A program made the translations under genes and the position numbers. A DNA stretch of 64,000 bases from Bacteroidales bacterium (lineage in GTDB: Bacteria > Bacteroidota > Bacteroidia > Bacteroidales > F082): the NCBI GenBank assembly GCA_030690365.1, contig JAUYGX010000079.1:1-64000 (forward strand), given 5' to 3'. Positions within the stretch are counted from its first letter, which is position 1; the number at the start of each line of letters is the position of its first letter. The notes beneath the pieces are model-generated. The model worked only from the letters and a program-made list of their open reading frames with translations. It had not been told where the DNA came from and ran no database searches. Positions 1-8,657 of the stretch are shown here, piece by piece.

Positions 1-150
1 TGCATCCAAATATTTATTAAACACATTGTAAAGATATGATTATTAAGTATATAAAACTAATTTTTAATCATATTTAAAACAAAAAATAATACGTTTTTAA
101 TATAGAGTTGTTCATTTTCACACAGCCTGTTCATTCCGGGGTCAAGTACA
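1..150. other. AT-rich intergenic edge
   Basis: AT-rich non-coding stretch before the stop codon of the aldo/keto reductase. I see no RNA gene, hairpin or partial reading frame in it. Confidence 0.5.
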
Positions 151-1158
151 TCACCCCAAAACTATCCTGTCGATGGCCATCAATTCTTCATTGGTAAACG
201 AAAGATTATCCAGAACTCCAACCGCGTCTTCAATGTGATCTACCTGGCTGGCCCCGACGATAACAGAGGTAACTCTTTGGTCGCGCAGCACCCAGCTAAG
301 CACCATTTGAGAGATCTTTTGTCCACGGTTTAGGGCAATTTCCTGTAGCTTTTTCACCTTCTCCACCCGTTCGGGAGTGATGGCTGAAGATGGAAAATAA
401 ACATACGATTTGGCCGCCCGGGAGTCATCGGGAATTCCATTTAGGTATTTATCGGTAAGTAACCCTTGGAACAAAGGACTAAACACCACTGCCCCAACCC
501 CGTTGGCTTCCAGCACATCCAACAATCCATCCTCTACCCACCTGTTGAACAGGCTGTACGAAGGCTGATGAACCAGACAAGGGGTGCCGAGTGATTTTAG
601 TATATTGACGGCCTCCTGCGTTTGTTCCGGATTGTAGGAAGAAATTCCGGCATAGAGCGCCTTTCCTGATCTTACAATCCGATCCAAAGCCATCATGGTT
701 TCTTCTACCGGAGTTTTCGGATCGGGCCGGTGACTGTAGAAAATATCCACATATTCCAGTCCCATGCGTTTCAGGCTTTGGTCACAACTGGAGATTAGAT
801 ACTTTCTTGATCCAAAATTGCCATAAGGACCGGGCCACATTTCCCATCCGGCTTTGGAAGTAATGACCATCTCATCGCGGTATCTTTTCAAATCGGATTT
901 CATTATTTTCCCAAAATTCTCTTCTGCCGATCCCGGAGGAGGTCCGTAGTTGTTGGCCAAATCGAAATGGGTGATGCCCAGGTCAAAAGCCCGGCGCAAC
1001 ATTTTACGGCCATTTTCAAAAACATCCACCCCTCCAAAGTTATGCCAAAGGCCAAGAGAGATGATAGGCAACAAAATCCCGCTCTTGCCACATCGCCTGT
1101 ATTGCATGTTATCGTATCGGTTGGCTTTCGCCGTATAGTTTTCTTCCATTTCCGTCAA
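151..1158 (-). CDS. Aldo/keto reductase, YghZ/Gpr-like
   Basis: A cytosolic NADPH-dependent oxidoreductase with the aldo/keto reductase barrel fold. The catalytic tetrad is visible: Asp66 and Tyr71 (in FDLANNYGPPPGS), Lys102 (VITSKAGW) and His143 (FYSHRPDP). The N-terminal block NRYDNMQYRRCGKSG is typical of the branch containing E. coli YghZ (L-glyceraldehyde-3-phosphate reductase), and 335 residues fits that branch. A second possible start is Met4; the choice changes only three residues. The gene stands alone, with a 122-bp gap to tadA, which is on the same strand. The substrate cannot be told from sequence; related enzymes act on small aldehydes and methylglyoxal. Confidence 0.9.
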   Translation of the reverse strand: MTEMEENYTAKANRYDNMQYRRCGKSGILLPIISLGLWHNFGGVDVFENGRKMLRRAFDLGITHFDLANNYGPPPGSAEENFGKIMKSDLKRYRDEMVITSKAGWEMWPGPYGNFGSRKYLISSCDQSLKRMGLEYVDIFYSHRPDPKTPVEETMMALDRIVRSGKALYAGISSYNPEQTQEAVNILKSLGTPCLVHQPSYSLFNRWVEDGLLDVLEANGVGAVVFSPLFQGLLTDKYLNGIPDDSRAAKSYVYFPSSAITPERVEKVKKLQEIALNRGQKISQMVLSWVLRDQRVTSVIVGASQVDHIEDAVGVLDNLSFTNEELMAIDRIVLG

Positions 1159-1280
1159 GTCTAATAAATGAAGGTATCAGAGGTCAAAGGTGGTAAGATT
1201 TTATGACACCGGAAAATTCCGGCTCTATTTTTAACAGGTTCCTGGAAGCCGTAAACAAGGAAAAGTTTGCTTTACCTACA

Positions 1281-1730
1281 TCACTTTCTTTTCGTTTGAA
1301 AAAAGCTGGGTACCAACTCTCCACACTCTTTGGCCAGCACTCCGCCTAGTACCTCTGTTGTGGGATGCAACAATTTACCGGTGATCAAAGTAAAACCCCG
1401 TTTTTGGTCATAAGCCCCAAAAACTACCCGGCTGATTTGCGTCCAAAAAGCAGCACCTGCACACATTACACAAGGTTCAAGAGTAACGTATAGGGTGCAG
1501 TCTTTGAGGTATTTGCCCCCAATAAATTCGGCAGCGGAAGTAAAAGCCTGCATTTCGGCATGAGCAGTTACATCGGTCAGGGTTTCGGTAAGGTTATGTC
1601 CGCGGGAGATAATCCGGTTGTTGTGTACAATCACGGCTCCTACCGGAACTTCATTTTGCAACCGGGCCTTTTCAGCCTCTTTGAGAGCTTCCTTCATAAA
1701 ATGCTCATCCGAAAATACGCCTAAGGTCAT
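1281..1730 (-). CDS. tadA: tRNA-specific adenosine deaminase (TadA family)
   Basis: A zinc-dependent deaminase of 149 residues. In the TadA family the enzyme converts adenosine 34 of tRNA-Arg(ACG) to inosine. The zinc site is complete: HAEM with His57 and the proton-shuttling Glu59, then PCVMC with Cys87 and Cys90. The length and the NEVPVGAVIV block match TadA better than cytidine deaminases. A guanine deaminase of the same fold is the main alternative. The start codon overlaps the stop of the upstream symporter gene by 4 bp, so the two are probably co-transcribed, although no functional link is obvious. Confidence 0.82.
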   Translation of the reverse strand: MTLGVFSDEHFMKEALKEAEKARLQNEVPVGAVIVHNNRIISRGHNLTETLTDVTAHAEMQAFTSAAEFIGGKYLKDCTLYVTLEPCVMCAGAAFWTQISRVVFGAYDQKRGFTLITGKLLHPTTEVLGGVLAKECGELVPSFFQTKRK

Positions 1731-3160
1731 ATCGCTTTCATTTTAGTTTCGGTTAATTTCACACCTATAAACAATACCAGTGTGGCCACGATAAAAGCCG
1801 GGACAAATGAGTTTTTTGGTTCAAACTGTTCGGGGACCAGGATTCCCCATACAAACAGCACTGCATTTAACACAAATCCCGACAGGATGCTCCACAATGC
1901 AGCTTTTCTGTAGGAATACACTTTCTCCTTTTTTATCAGGGCAAACAGGGTAATGGGTGCAAATATAGTGATGGTCGAAATGCCTACCACCATTAAGTCG
2001 ACAATGTAAGGAAATACCAGTGCCATCGCCAAGGCCATTATGCCAAAAAGAATGGTAGCGATTCGAAGGAGCAGTCCCTGGCTTAACCTGGATGATTTTG
2101 GATTTTTCAATTTCCAGCCCACCAGATCCTTGATGGCAGAAATGGAGATTATGTTTAAAAAGCTATCCCCCGACGACATGAGTGCCGACAGCAATCCCAC
2201 CATGGCAAACCCATACAGCAGACCGTTGCTGTGGCGATCGATAAAAACATAGGCTACATCTTTCGGACTCAGTGCCTCCTGGCTGATTACCCGGATGGTC
2301 ATCCCCACCAGAGGGAAGACAATGTAAAAAGGCAGCATGCCCAATCCTGACCAAAGGCTGACCCGGCGTGCAGTTTTCCGGTCCTTGGCCGCCAGAATAC
2401 GTTGCCAGATATCCATCCGCACCAGCACCGACCAACTCAGGAAAACGGGCAACGCAATCAGGAAAATCCATCCGTAATACGTTCCGTTGAGCATGTTGGC
2501 CGGAAGCTCAGACAGCCGTTCAAAAAACTGGGTGTCATCGATAATTCCGGGGATAAACACCAGCACAATCATGATGACAATAGCCATAAACTGAACCATA
2601 TCGGTGATAATAACGCCCGACAATCCGGCAATGGCCGTATATAGCACCACAATCATGGCCGAAATCACCACGGCTGTGGTATAGCCTATTTCAAAACCAT
2701 ACTTTAATAAACTGGCCATGGCCACGAATTGTGCCGATAGCAGAAAAAAGAAAATAAAGATGTTCACGCCACTGACTGTGGCCGAAAAAGTCCGGGTAAA
2801 CCGTGATTTTTCAAAATGAGTATACAGGTGGTTGAGGTAGTGTGGAAAGCTATACAACTGATGTGTGGCACCAAAATCTCGGATATGTCCGGCGAAGAAA
2901 AACAACAGTACAAACCCAATGACATAGGCGATTCCGATGCCTACAGCGGCCAATCCCGATTCATAACCCATGGCGATCAGCCCGATGGAAGTACCGCCTC
3001 CCACAAAAGTGGCCAAAGTGGTAAAAACCAGCGGCAGCGTTTTTGTCTGACGGTTGTTCACCAGGTATTGATCCAGATCGGAGGTGCGTAAATGCCGGAT
3101 GGAAATGGCGAGGATAAACACCAGATAGAGAACAATCCAAAACAGCAGTTCGTGGGTCAT
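1727..3160 (-). CDS. Sodium:solute symporter (SSS family)
   Basis: An inner-membrane transporter of 477 residues with about 13 hydrophobic helices. The family signature region is visible in TFVGGGTSIGLIAMGYESGLAAVGIG (read as two adjoining blocks, roughly residues 51-76), and a later helix carries LLSALMSSGDSFLNIISI. These features match the SSS family, which uses the Na+ gradient to import sugars, amino acids, carboxylates or vitamins. The substrate is not identifiable. The gene overlaps tadA by 4 bp. Upstream is a repeat-bearing intergenic region. Confidence 0.85.
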   Translation of the reverse strand: MTHELLFWIVLYLVFILAISIRHLRTSDLDQYLVNNRQTKTLPLVFTTLATFVGGGTSIGLIAMGYESGLAAVGIGIAYVIGFVLLFFFAGHIRDFGATHQLYSFPHYLNHLYTHFEKSRFTRTFSATVSGVNIFIFFFLLSAQFVAMASLLKYGFEIGYTTAVVISAMIVVLYTAIAGLSGVIITDMVQFMAIVIMIVLVFIPGIIDDTQFFERLSELPANMLNGTYYGWIFLIALPVFLSWSVLVRMDIWQRILAAKDRKTARRVSLWSGLGMLPFYIVFPLVGMTIRVISQEALSPKDVAYVFIDRHSNGLLYGFAMVGLLSALMSSGDSFLNIISISAIKDLVGWKLKNPKSSRLSQGLLLRIATILFGIMALAMALVFPYIVDLMVVGISTITIFAPITLFALIKKEKVYSYRKAALWSILSGFVLNAVLFVWGILVPEQFEPKNSFVPAFIVATLVLFIGVKLTETKMKAI

Positions 3161-3551
3161 ATGGTTATGTTATTAATTGTCAGATAATTAAAATTTTAAA
3201 GTGAGCTAAAGTTAAAAGTACCTAAAGTTAACATGATATTTCTTCTCATTTCCTTTTTACCCCCTTCCTGCCAGCCCTGCCTACCGGCAGGCAGGCGGCA
3301 GGCTGGAGTCCCCCAATGGGGGAAACTGTTGCGGCTAACTTATTCATATAATCATAGTCTTTTCACATTCTGTCTTCCCACTCCCGACTTCCAACTTTCC
3401 CCCCTTACCTTCCTTTCTACCCCCTTAGTCCCCCAAAGGGGGAAACTGTCGCGGCTTACTTTTTCATATAAACATATTCATTCATCGGAAATTGGTTTTG
3501 CGGGTACTTTTAACTCTTAACTTTTAACTTTTAACTTCCACCTCCTTTTCC
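3161..3551. other. Repeat-bearing intergenic region
   Basis: About 390 bp without a supportable gene. It holds a long GC-rich palindrome (3271-3306, CCAGCC...GGCTGG around a CCTGCC/GGCAGG core), two related copies of a roughly 53-bp unit exactly 120 bp apart (3307-3359 and 3427-3479), and short AACTTTTAAC tandem repeats near 3510-3535. An open frame of 95 codons here is repeat sequence with no protein character. Confidence 0.6.
3307..3479 (+). repeat. Paired 53-bp repeat with CCCCC/GGGGG hairpin
   Basis: Two copies start at 3307 and 3427. Each opens with AGTCCCCCAA, then GGGGGAAACTGT, CGGCT and a TTCATATAA block. The CCCCC and GGGGG arms would form a small hairpin. The copies differ at a handful of positions by eye. 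They resemble short dispersed intergenic repeats common in Bacteroidota genomes; no function is known to me. Confidence 0.6.
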
Positions 3552-5138
3552 TCATTTTCCCGGAAATCTCCGATTAATATAATCATTCATTTCCTGTAGC
3601 GAGGCCACTTCCTGGGATGCATTGCCCGAACGCACATAGAATTTCTCCACCTCGGTACCCTGTTTGGTTTTTGTTTTAATAAACAACGGCCGCACACCAG
3701 GGTGAATGCGTACAACACAGATGATTTTCGATTCTAAACCCGGAAACTGTATGTGAAGGAAATGATTGGAGAATGTGAGTCCGAACTGGTTGCTGATGAG
3801 CTTGCGCAGGTGGAGCTCAAAATAATCGACATCCTGCTTTTTAAGGGTTTTAAAATCATGTTCAATGCCGATGATTTCCATGTGATCGTCCACACCTATA
3901 AATAAGGTGCCTCCTTTGGCATTGGCAAAGGCCGAAATACTTTTTAAGATGATGTCCTCCAGGATTTTATTCACCACCTTTTCGCGACAATCCCAGCGAA
4001 GGGAAGACTTGAATTCCACCTTCTCGGATTCTCCTTTTTTAATGAGTGGTAACAACTCTTCCTGGTGGTATGGTTCGGGCGGTTCGGGGTTGGTAACAAA
4101 CTGTTCGCGGTGTTTGCGTTTTATGGTAAAGAAAGACAGCAAACCCAAGATAAAGAATAGTGCCGCCAGATATACGTATAGTAACTCCTGGTTGTTCTCG
4201 GTTTTAGCCAAATCGGAAGCCGAAACAGTAACAGCGAATCCCCTGATTCCAAGCATTTCATCCATATGGATGAGCCGGCTCCAGTAAACCTGTTGGTTCC
4301 AGGCAAATGAATAAGAATAATTCTGTCGATCGCTACGTGCTTCCCAGGTGTTGATGAGTTTTTTTACTTCCCCGTTTAACTCAAAATACAATTTTATTCT
4401 TGTGGTGTCGGTTGTTTTAATGGGTGTGATTACACCATTGCTTGCCGTTATAATCGAAATCAGCGGGTTCTTGTATTTCAGAACGGAGATAAACTGACGG
4501 CCCATTTCTTCGACGCTATACAAAAAAGCCACCGCAACATGTTGATTATATATACCCTTGAGATCAAACACAGTCATAAGCAAGTCGTGGTACGGAGGCA
4601 TTTTGCTTTGAACCGAAATCCAGAGGTTCGATCCTACACTGTGTTTTAGTTCATCTTTGATAAACTGATAGTTTTCGGTGCTTAAAAAATAGCTATAGGT
4701 ATCACTCCATTGGCTAACCACTCCAAGTTTATTATCCAATCGCTGCCAGTTAATCAGCGAGTCGTTTTTGTTGCTGTTGCGGGTGGTGGCCCATGTTTGA
4801 CCATCGCGGACCAGCACATAATTAAGCTGTTCGCTAAACAGAACCACTCCTTTTAAAAAGCGATCGTTTGAAATCATGCGACTGAAATAGATATTGATGC
4901 TGTCGGGACTCAACTGTGAAAAAGTATGACGCGCGGCAGTTTGCTCAAGCTGTGTTTGTGATTTTTTTACGACATCTAAAAAAGAAAGCAGGCTTTTATC
5001 AAATCGTTGGGCAGAATTGGTGATAATTTCATCCGCATAGGTTTCCTGGCGGCTGCGCATCCAGTAGACGAATAAACTCAACAACATCAAAATCAAGAAA
5101 AGCAGGGTAAACCAGATACTTACTTTCTTACTAAACAT
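3552..5138 (-). CDS. Membrane receptor with C-terminal AlbA_2 (Schlafen-like) domain
   Basis: A 528-residue protein. A membrane segment at about residues 8-26 is followed by about 290 residues that should lie outside the membrane, a second membrane segment at about 320-339, and a cytoplasmic domain from about 370. That domain matches the AlbA_2 (AAA_4, Schlafen-like) family: GESEKVEFKSSLRW, a long helix, then ISAFANAKGGTLFIGVDD. The external part has the length and layout of a Cache/PAS-type sensor, although I recognise no ligand motif. AlbA_2 domains are thought to bind nucleic acid. A transmembrane sensor ending in AlbA_2 would be an unusual one-component signalling protein. It sits just downstream of queG on the same strand (11-bp gap). 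Confidence 0.75.
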   Translation of the reverse strand: MFSKKVSIWFTLLFLILMLLSLFVYWMRSRQETYADEIITNSAQRFDKSLLSFLDVVKKSQTQLEQTAARHTFSQLSPDSINIYFSRMISNDRFLKGVVLFSEQLNYVLVRDGQTWATTRNSNKNDSLINWQRLDNKLGVVSQWSDTYSYFLSTENYQFIKDELKHSVGSNLWISVQSKMPPYHDLLMTVFDLKGIYNQHVAVAFLYSVEEMGRQFISVLKYKNPLISIITASNGVITPIKTTDTTRIKLYFELNGEVKKLINTWEARSDRQNYSYSFAWNQQVYWSRLIHMDEMLGIRGFAVTVSASDLAKTENNQELLYVYLAALFFILGLLSFFTIKRKHREQFVTNPEPPEPYHQEELLPLIKKGESEKVEFKSSLRWDCREKVVNKILEDIILKSISAFANAKGGTLFIGVDDHMEIIGIEHDFKTLKKQDVDYFELHLRKLISNQFGLTFSNHFLHIQFPGLESKIICVVRIHPGVRPLFIKTKTKQGTEVEKFYVRSGNASQEVASLQEMNDYINRRFPGK

Positions 5139-5149
5139 GGTTTTTGCGT

Positions 5150-6109
5150 TTAAAGTTCAAAGTTAGGTTTATTTGTCAAAAACTCAATGTTTCGGCGCAA
5201 GCCTTTATAACCTGCTCTTTGAACTGCCGAATGTTTAAATAATTGATTAAAAAGTGGTTTGTCCATATTATCCCAATCTCCTTTTCTCAGACTGGTCAGG
5301 AGCGATGAAGGCAAAAATTCAGGCTCACGATGTGGTGAACTAAAGCGGTTCCACGGACACACATCCTGACAGGAATCGCAGCCATAAATCCGATCGCCAA
5401 AACGGTCTTTCACCGACTCATCCAGCTCGCCCCGGTATTCGATGGTCAGGTATGATATGCATTTCCGGGCATCCACTTTAAAAGGCTCTATGGCACCTGT
5501 AGGACAATCGTCTATGCACCGTGTGCAACTCCCGCAGTAATTTTTAGGATCGGCCTCTCCTTCGTACTGCAATTCCAAATCCAACAACAAATGACCGATA
5601 AAAAAGAACGACCCTCCTTTTTTATTGATGAGGCAGGTGTTTTTGCCAATAAAACCCAATCCGCTTTTGCGTGCCCAGGCCCGGTCGAGCATGGGAGCAG
5701 AATCCACAAATGCACGCGCTTTACGTTCACCCGTTTTCTCTTCTACAAAAGCCAGCAACTCATTGAGCTTGTTTTTCATCACAAAATGATAGTCGTTGCC
5801 GTAGGCGTATTTCGAAATCACGTAATTGTCTTCTGACGGAAGTGTGGCTTCGGGATAATAATTATAAAGTACCGAAATTACAGATTTTGTATCTTCCAGC
5901 AAAAGTGCCGGATGATACCTTTTTTCCCGATTCTTCTCCAGATAAGTCATCTCGCCATGACATCCTTCTTCGAGCCATTGCTCCATATTTCGCGCATCGT
6001 CTTCCAAAAATACCGCCTCAGAAATTCCACAACCGTAAAAGCCAAGTTCCAGTGCTTTTGATTTGATGGAATCGCTTAACGATGCTTTTGAAAGTCCGGC
6101 AATGAGCAT
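5150..6109 (-). CDS. queG: Epoxyqueuosine reductase QueG
   Basis: Catalyses the last step of queuosine synthesis, reduction of epoxyqueuosine in tRNA, using cobalamin and two [4Fe-4S] clusters. Cluster ligands are visible as CGSCTRCIDDCP (Cys192, 195, 198, 202) and CDSCQDVCPW (Cys244, 247, 251), with Cys217 as a further candidate. The conserved VDSAP block carries the acidic residue Asp136, and GLGFIGKNTCLI follows. The 319 residues fit the family. A second Met lies near the N-terminus, but the first start keeps the expected N-terminal helix. The gene lies between ruvB (14-bp gap) and the AlbA_2 receptor, all on the minus strand. Confidence 0.93.
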   Translation of the reverse strand: MLIAGLSKASLSDSIKSKALELGFYGCGISEAVFLEDDARNMEQWLEEGCHGEMTYLEKNREKRYHPALLLEDTKSVISVLYNYYPEATLPSEDNYVISKYAYGNDYHFVMKNKLNELLAFVEEKTGERKARAFVDSAPMLDRAWARKSGLGFIGKNTCLINKKGGSFFFIGHLLLDLELQYEGEADPKNYCGSCTRCIDDCPTGAIEPFKVDARKCISYLTIEYRGELDESVKDRFGDRIYGCDSCQDVCPWNRFSSPHREPEFLPSSLLTSLRKGDWDNMDKPLFNQLFKHSAVQRAGYKGLRRNIEFLTNKPNFEL

Positions 6110-6123
6110 GATGGAGAACCCAA

Positions 6124-7146
6124 TTAAAAAAGTTTCCCCTGATCGGGATATTTAATTCTGCCCAGGTGCTTGTATGCCAACTCGGTAGCTTCACGTCCGC
6201 GGGGCGTACGCATGATATATCCTTCCTGAATCAGGTAAGGTTCGTACACCTCTTCGATGGTTCCGCCCTCTTCTCCAACGGAAGTTGACAAGGTGGTAAT
6301 CCCAACAGGACCCCCCTTAAATTTATCGATGATGGTGGTCAGGATGCGGTTGTCCATCTCATCGAGGCCATGTTGATCCACATTGAGTGCTTTGAGTGCT
6401 ACCTGCGAGATGTCCAGATCGATGGTCCCATTGCCAAGGATTTGGGCGAAATCGCGCACCCGGCGCAACAACAAGTTGGCAATACGAGGTGTTCCACGGC
6501 TCCGTCCGGCAATTTCGATGGCGGCTACATGTGCGATTTCAACCTTCAGGATGCTGGCCGACCGTTTCACAATTTTGGTAAGTGTTTCTACATTATAATA
6601 AGACAACCTGGAATTTATTCCAAAGCGAGACCGGAGGGGTGCCGTGAGCAAACCCGAACGGGTGGTGGCTCCTACCAGCGTAAAAGGGTTCAGCACAATC
6701 TGTACCGACCGTGCGTTGGGACCTGTTTCGATCATGATGTCGATTTTATAATCTTCCATGGCCGAATACAAATATTCTTCCACCACCGGGCTCAACCGGT
6801 GGATTTCATCAATAAAGAGTACATCGTTTTTCTCCAGATTGGTGAGTAATCCTGCCAGATCGCCGGCTTTGTCCAATACCGGGCCTGAAGTTGTTATCAG
6901 GTTGACACCCAGTTCATTGGAGATGATATGCGATAAAGTGGTTTTTCCCAAACCGGGAGGCCCATGCAACAGCACATGGTCGAGTGCTTCTCCACGTAAC
7001 TTGGCCGCCTGGACAAATATTTTCAGGTTCTCAACTACGTTGGGCTGGCCTGAAAACTGCTCAAAATGACCTGGACGAAGGGTTTTTTCTATTTCCAGGT
7101 CACCTCCGCTCAGGCTTGATTTGGTGGCATCCAGGTTTATATTCAT
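6124..7146 (-). CDS. ruvB: Holliday junction branch migration ATPase RuvB
   Basis: The motor of the RuvAB complex, which drives branch migration of Holliday junctions during recombinational repair. The Walker [10 protein letters not shown] (about residues 62-70), Walker [10 protein letters not shown], sensor region TTRSGLL and C-terminal winged helix ([31 protein letters not shown]) are all present. I place the start at [11 protein letters not shown], giving 340 residues, the usual RuvB length. The frame is open upstream to a Met at 7215, but those 23 extra residues are not family-like. queG follows 14 bp downstream. Confidence 0.95.
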   Translation of the reverse strand: MNINLDATKSSLSGGDLEIEKTLRPGHFEQFSGQPNVVENLKIFVQAAKLRGEALDHVLLHGPPGLGKTTLSHIISNELGVNLITTSGPVLDKAGDLAGLLTNLEKNDVLFIDEIHRLSPVVEEYLYSAMEDYKIDIMIETGPNARSVQIVLNPFTLVGATTRSGLLTAPLRSRFGINSRLSYYNVETLTKIVKRSASILKVEIAHVAAIEIAGRSRGTPRIANLLLRRVRDFAQILGNGTIDLDISQVALKALNVDQHGLDEMDNRILTTIIDKFKGGPVGITTLSTSVGEEGGTIEEVYEPYLIQEGYIMRTPRGREATELAYKHLGRIKYPDQGKLF

Positions 7147-7314
7147 AGGATCATACTTTTTCACAAAAGTAACTGAAAAATTAAAGTCAGCTACCGAAGC
7201 CAAAGGTTCCTCCATTCAAGATTCCCATTCAGCATCAATCCCTGATTTTTTTGTTAAGGGAATATTGTAAAAATCGGATTTGGATATATCAGTTTTTTAC
7301 ATAACTTAGCAGTC

Positions 7315-7331
7315 TTGCAAAAACTTTGCAA
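7315..7331. promoter_or_regulatory. Palindrome upstream of stress operon (candidate operator)
   Basis: TTGCAAA-AAC-TTTGCAA is a perfect 7-bp inverted repeat with a 3-bp spacer. It ends 32 bp before the start of the first universal stress gene. Position and symmetry suggest a dimeric regulator site; the regulator is unknown. Confidence 0.4.
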
Positions 7332-7363
7332 TGGTTTAATCAGGTTACCTAAATATTTGAGTT

Positions 7364-8197
7364 ATGAAAACGCTTTTAGTTGCCGTAGATTTTTCAAAAA
7401 ATTCGATTCATGCCCTTGAATATGCAATTGTTTATGCCAACAAATTAGGAGCTTCATTACATCTTATCTGGGTGGACAGTTCACATATTAACGAAGACAT
7501 GGCAGATACAATTGCCGGCGAGTTGCGTATCGAATCGAAGGCGCTTTTAGATTCGCTGGTGAAAGAATATCAGGGCCAAACCCCTGATGGTAAAATCCAC
7601 CTGATTCTTCGCCGGGGAAAAGTGTATCAGGAAGTGGCCAAGGCGGCACAAAAAATAGGAGCCGACATGATATTTGCAGGAACACATGGTGTTTCGGGAT
7701 ACGAACAATACTGGATCGGCAGCAATGCTTACCGGATTGTAGCCCAGGCTCCATGTCCTATCGTTACTATCAGGAGCCAGTATGAGATACATCCAAACAT
7801 TAAAAATTTCCTGCTACCCCTCGACAGCACACTTGAAACCAAAGAAAAGTTGCCCATGGTGGCGCAATTGGCACGTGATTTTAATGCGACCATCCACCTG
7901 CTTGAGGTATATAACACACCTATCAGCCTGATCAGAAAGCGGATATCTAAGTTCAGCGAAGAAGCTGTGAAATGCCTGAGTGATAAAAATGTTTCGTTTG
8001 TGGTTGAAAAAATAGAGGCCGATAATGTGGCCGTTTCTATCCAGAAATATGCCGAAAGTCATGACATTGATTTGATATCGATTATGACCGATCAGGGAAC
8101 TACCTCTGCCAACAAATTTTTAGGTGCTTATTCACAACAGTTAATTAATAATTCAGTTATACCTATATTGAGTGTAAGAGCCAAAGAAACTCATTAA
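7364..8197 (+). CDS. Universal stress protein, tandem UspA domains
   Basis: A 277-residue cytoplasmic protein made of two UspA-like domains. The first opens with MKTLLVAVDFSKNSIHALEYA and carries the nucleotide-loop block FAGTHGVSGYEQYWIGSNAYRIV, close to the GxxGx9G(S/T) motif that binds ATP in many Usp proteins. The second domain (from about residue 150) is more degenerate. These proteins help survival under stress or growth arrest, but the biochemical role is unclear. It is the first gene of a three-gene plus-strand operon with a SPOR-domain protein and a second copy of itself; the next start is 17 bp away. A perfect palindrome lies just upstream. Confidence 0.88.
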   Translation: MKTLLVAVDFSKNSIHALEYAIVYANKLGASLHLIWVDSSHINEDMADTIAGELRIESKALLDSLVKEYQGQTPDGKIHLILRRGKVYQEVAKAAQKIGADMIFAGTHGVSGYEQYWIGSNAYRIVAQAPCPIVTIRSQYEIHPNIKNFLLPLDSTLETKEKLPMVAQLARDFNATIHLLEVYNTPISLIRKRISKFSEEAVKCLSDKNVSFVVEKIEADNVAVSIQKYAESHDIDLISIMTDQGTTSANKFLGAYSQQLINNSVIPILSVRAKETH

Positions 8198-8213
8198 CTA
8201 TTTAGCATTTACG

Positions 8214-8657
8214 ATGAACTTATCCCTTTTCACCGGTTTAGTATTTTGTTTGATAACTCCTGTTGTATTGCAGGCACAAAATGCAGACGAGTATAACAAC
8301 CAGCTCATTACCCAACCGAATGCCGACAGCATTGTTGTGTTACATATTGCCTACAACAAGGCGTTTCCGGTTTTTCCGGGATACAGGATACAGCTGATGA
8401 TGGAATCGGGCAACCATGCCCTGGAGCAATCGAAAAAAGTTACCGACGAGTTTTCCGAAAAATACCCTGAAACCCATACCTATATTACCTTTGGAGAACC
8501 CTATTACAGGGTTCGTGTTGGTGACTTTCGTACCCGGCTGGAAGCCGAATACTTCCTGTCGCAGATTTCGCGAAAATACCCGAGTGCCTGGATAATACAG
8601 GACGATATAAGATTCCCAAGTTTATCATTACACCCAAACACACACAACCATGAGTAA
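8214..8657 (+). CDS. SPOR-domain secreted protein
   Basis: A 147-residue protein with an N-terminal signal peptide (MNLSLFTGLVFCLITPVVLQAQ) and a C-terminal SPOR domain. PGYRIQLMMESGNHALEQ, EPYYRVRVGDFRTRLEAEYFLSQI and YPSAWIIQDDI (the last two separated by a few residues) follow the SPOR beta-alpha-beta-beta-alpha-beta order. SPOR domains bind denuded peptidoglycan at division or remodelling sites, so this protein probably acts in the periplasm. It sits between two stress protein genes and overlaps the second by 8 bp, implying translational coupling. That partnership of cell wall and cytosolic stress proteins is not one I recognise. Confidence 0.8.
   Translation: MNLSLFTGLVFCLITPVVLQAQNADEYNNQLITQPNADSIVVLHIAYNKAFPVFPGYRIQLMMESGNHALEQSKKVTDEFSEKYPETHTYITFGEPYYRVRVGDFRTRLEAEYFLSQISRKYPSAWIIQDDIRFPSLSLHPNTHNHE

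Noticed and set aside
1209-1222. CCGGAA-AA-TTCCGG hairpin considered as a terminator
   Set aside because: The stem is only 6 bp with a loop too small to form it fully, the T-run is broken, and no plus-strand gene precedes it.
3233-3520. 95-codon plus-strand frame in the gap after the symporter
   Set aside because: It translates palindromes and repeats, with duplicated nonsense segments; not a gene.
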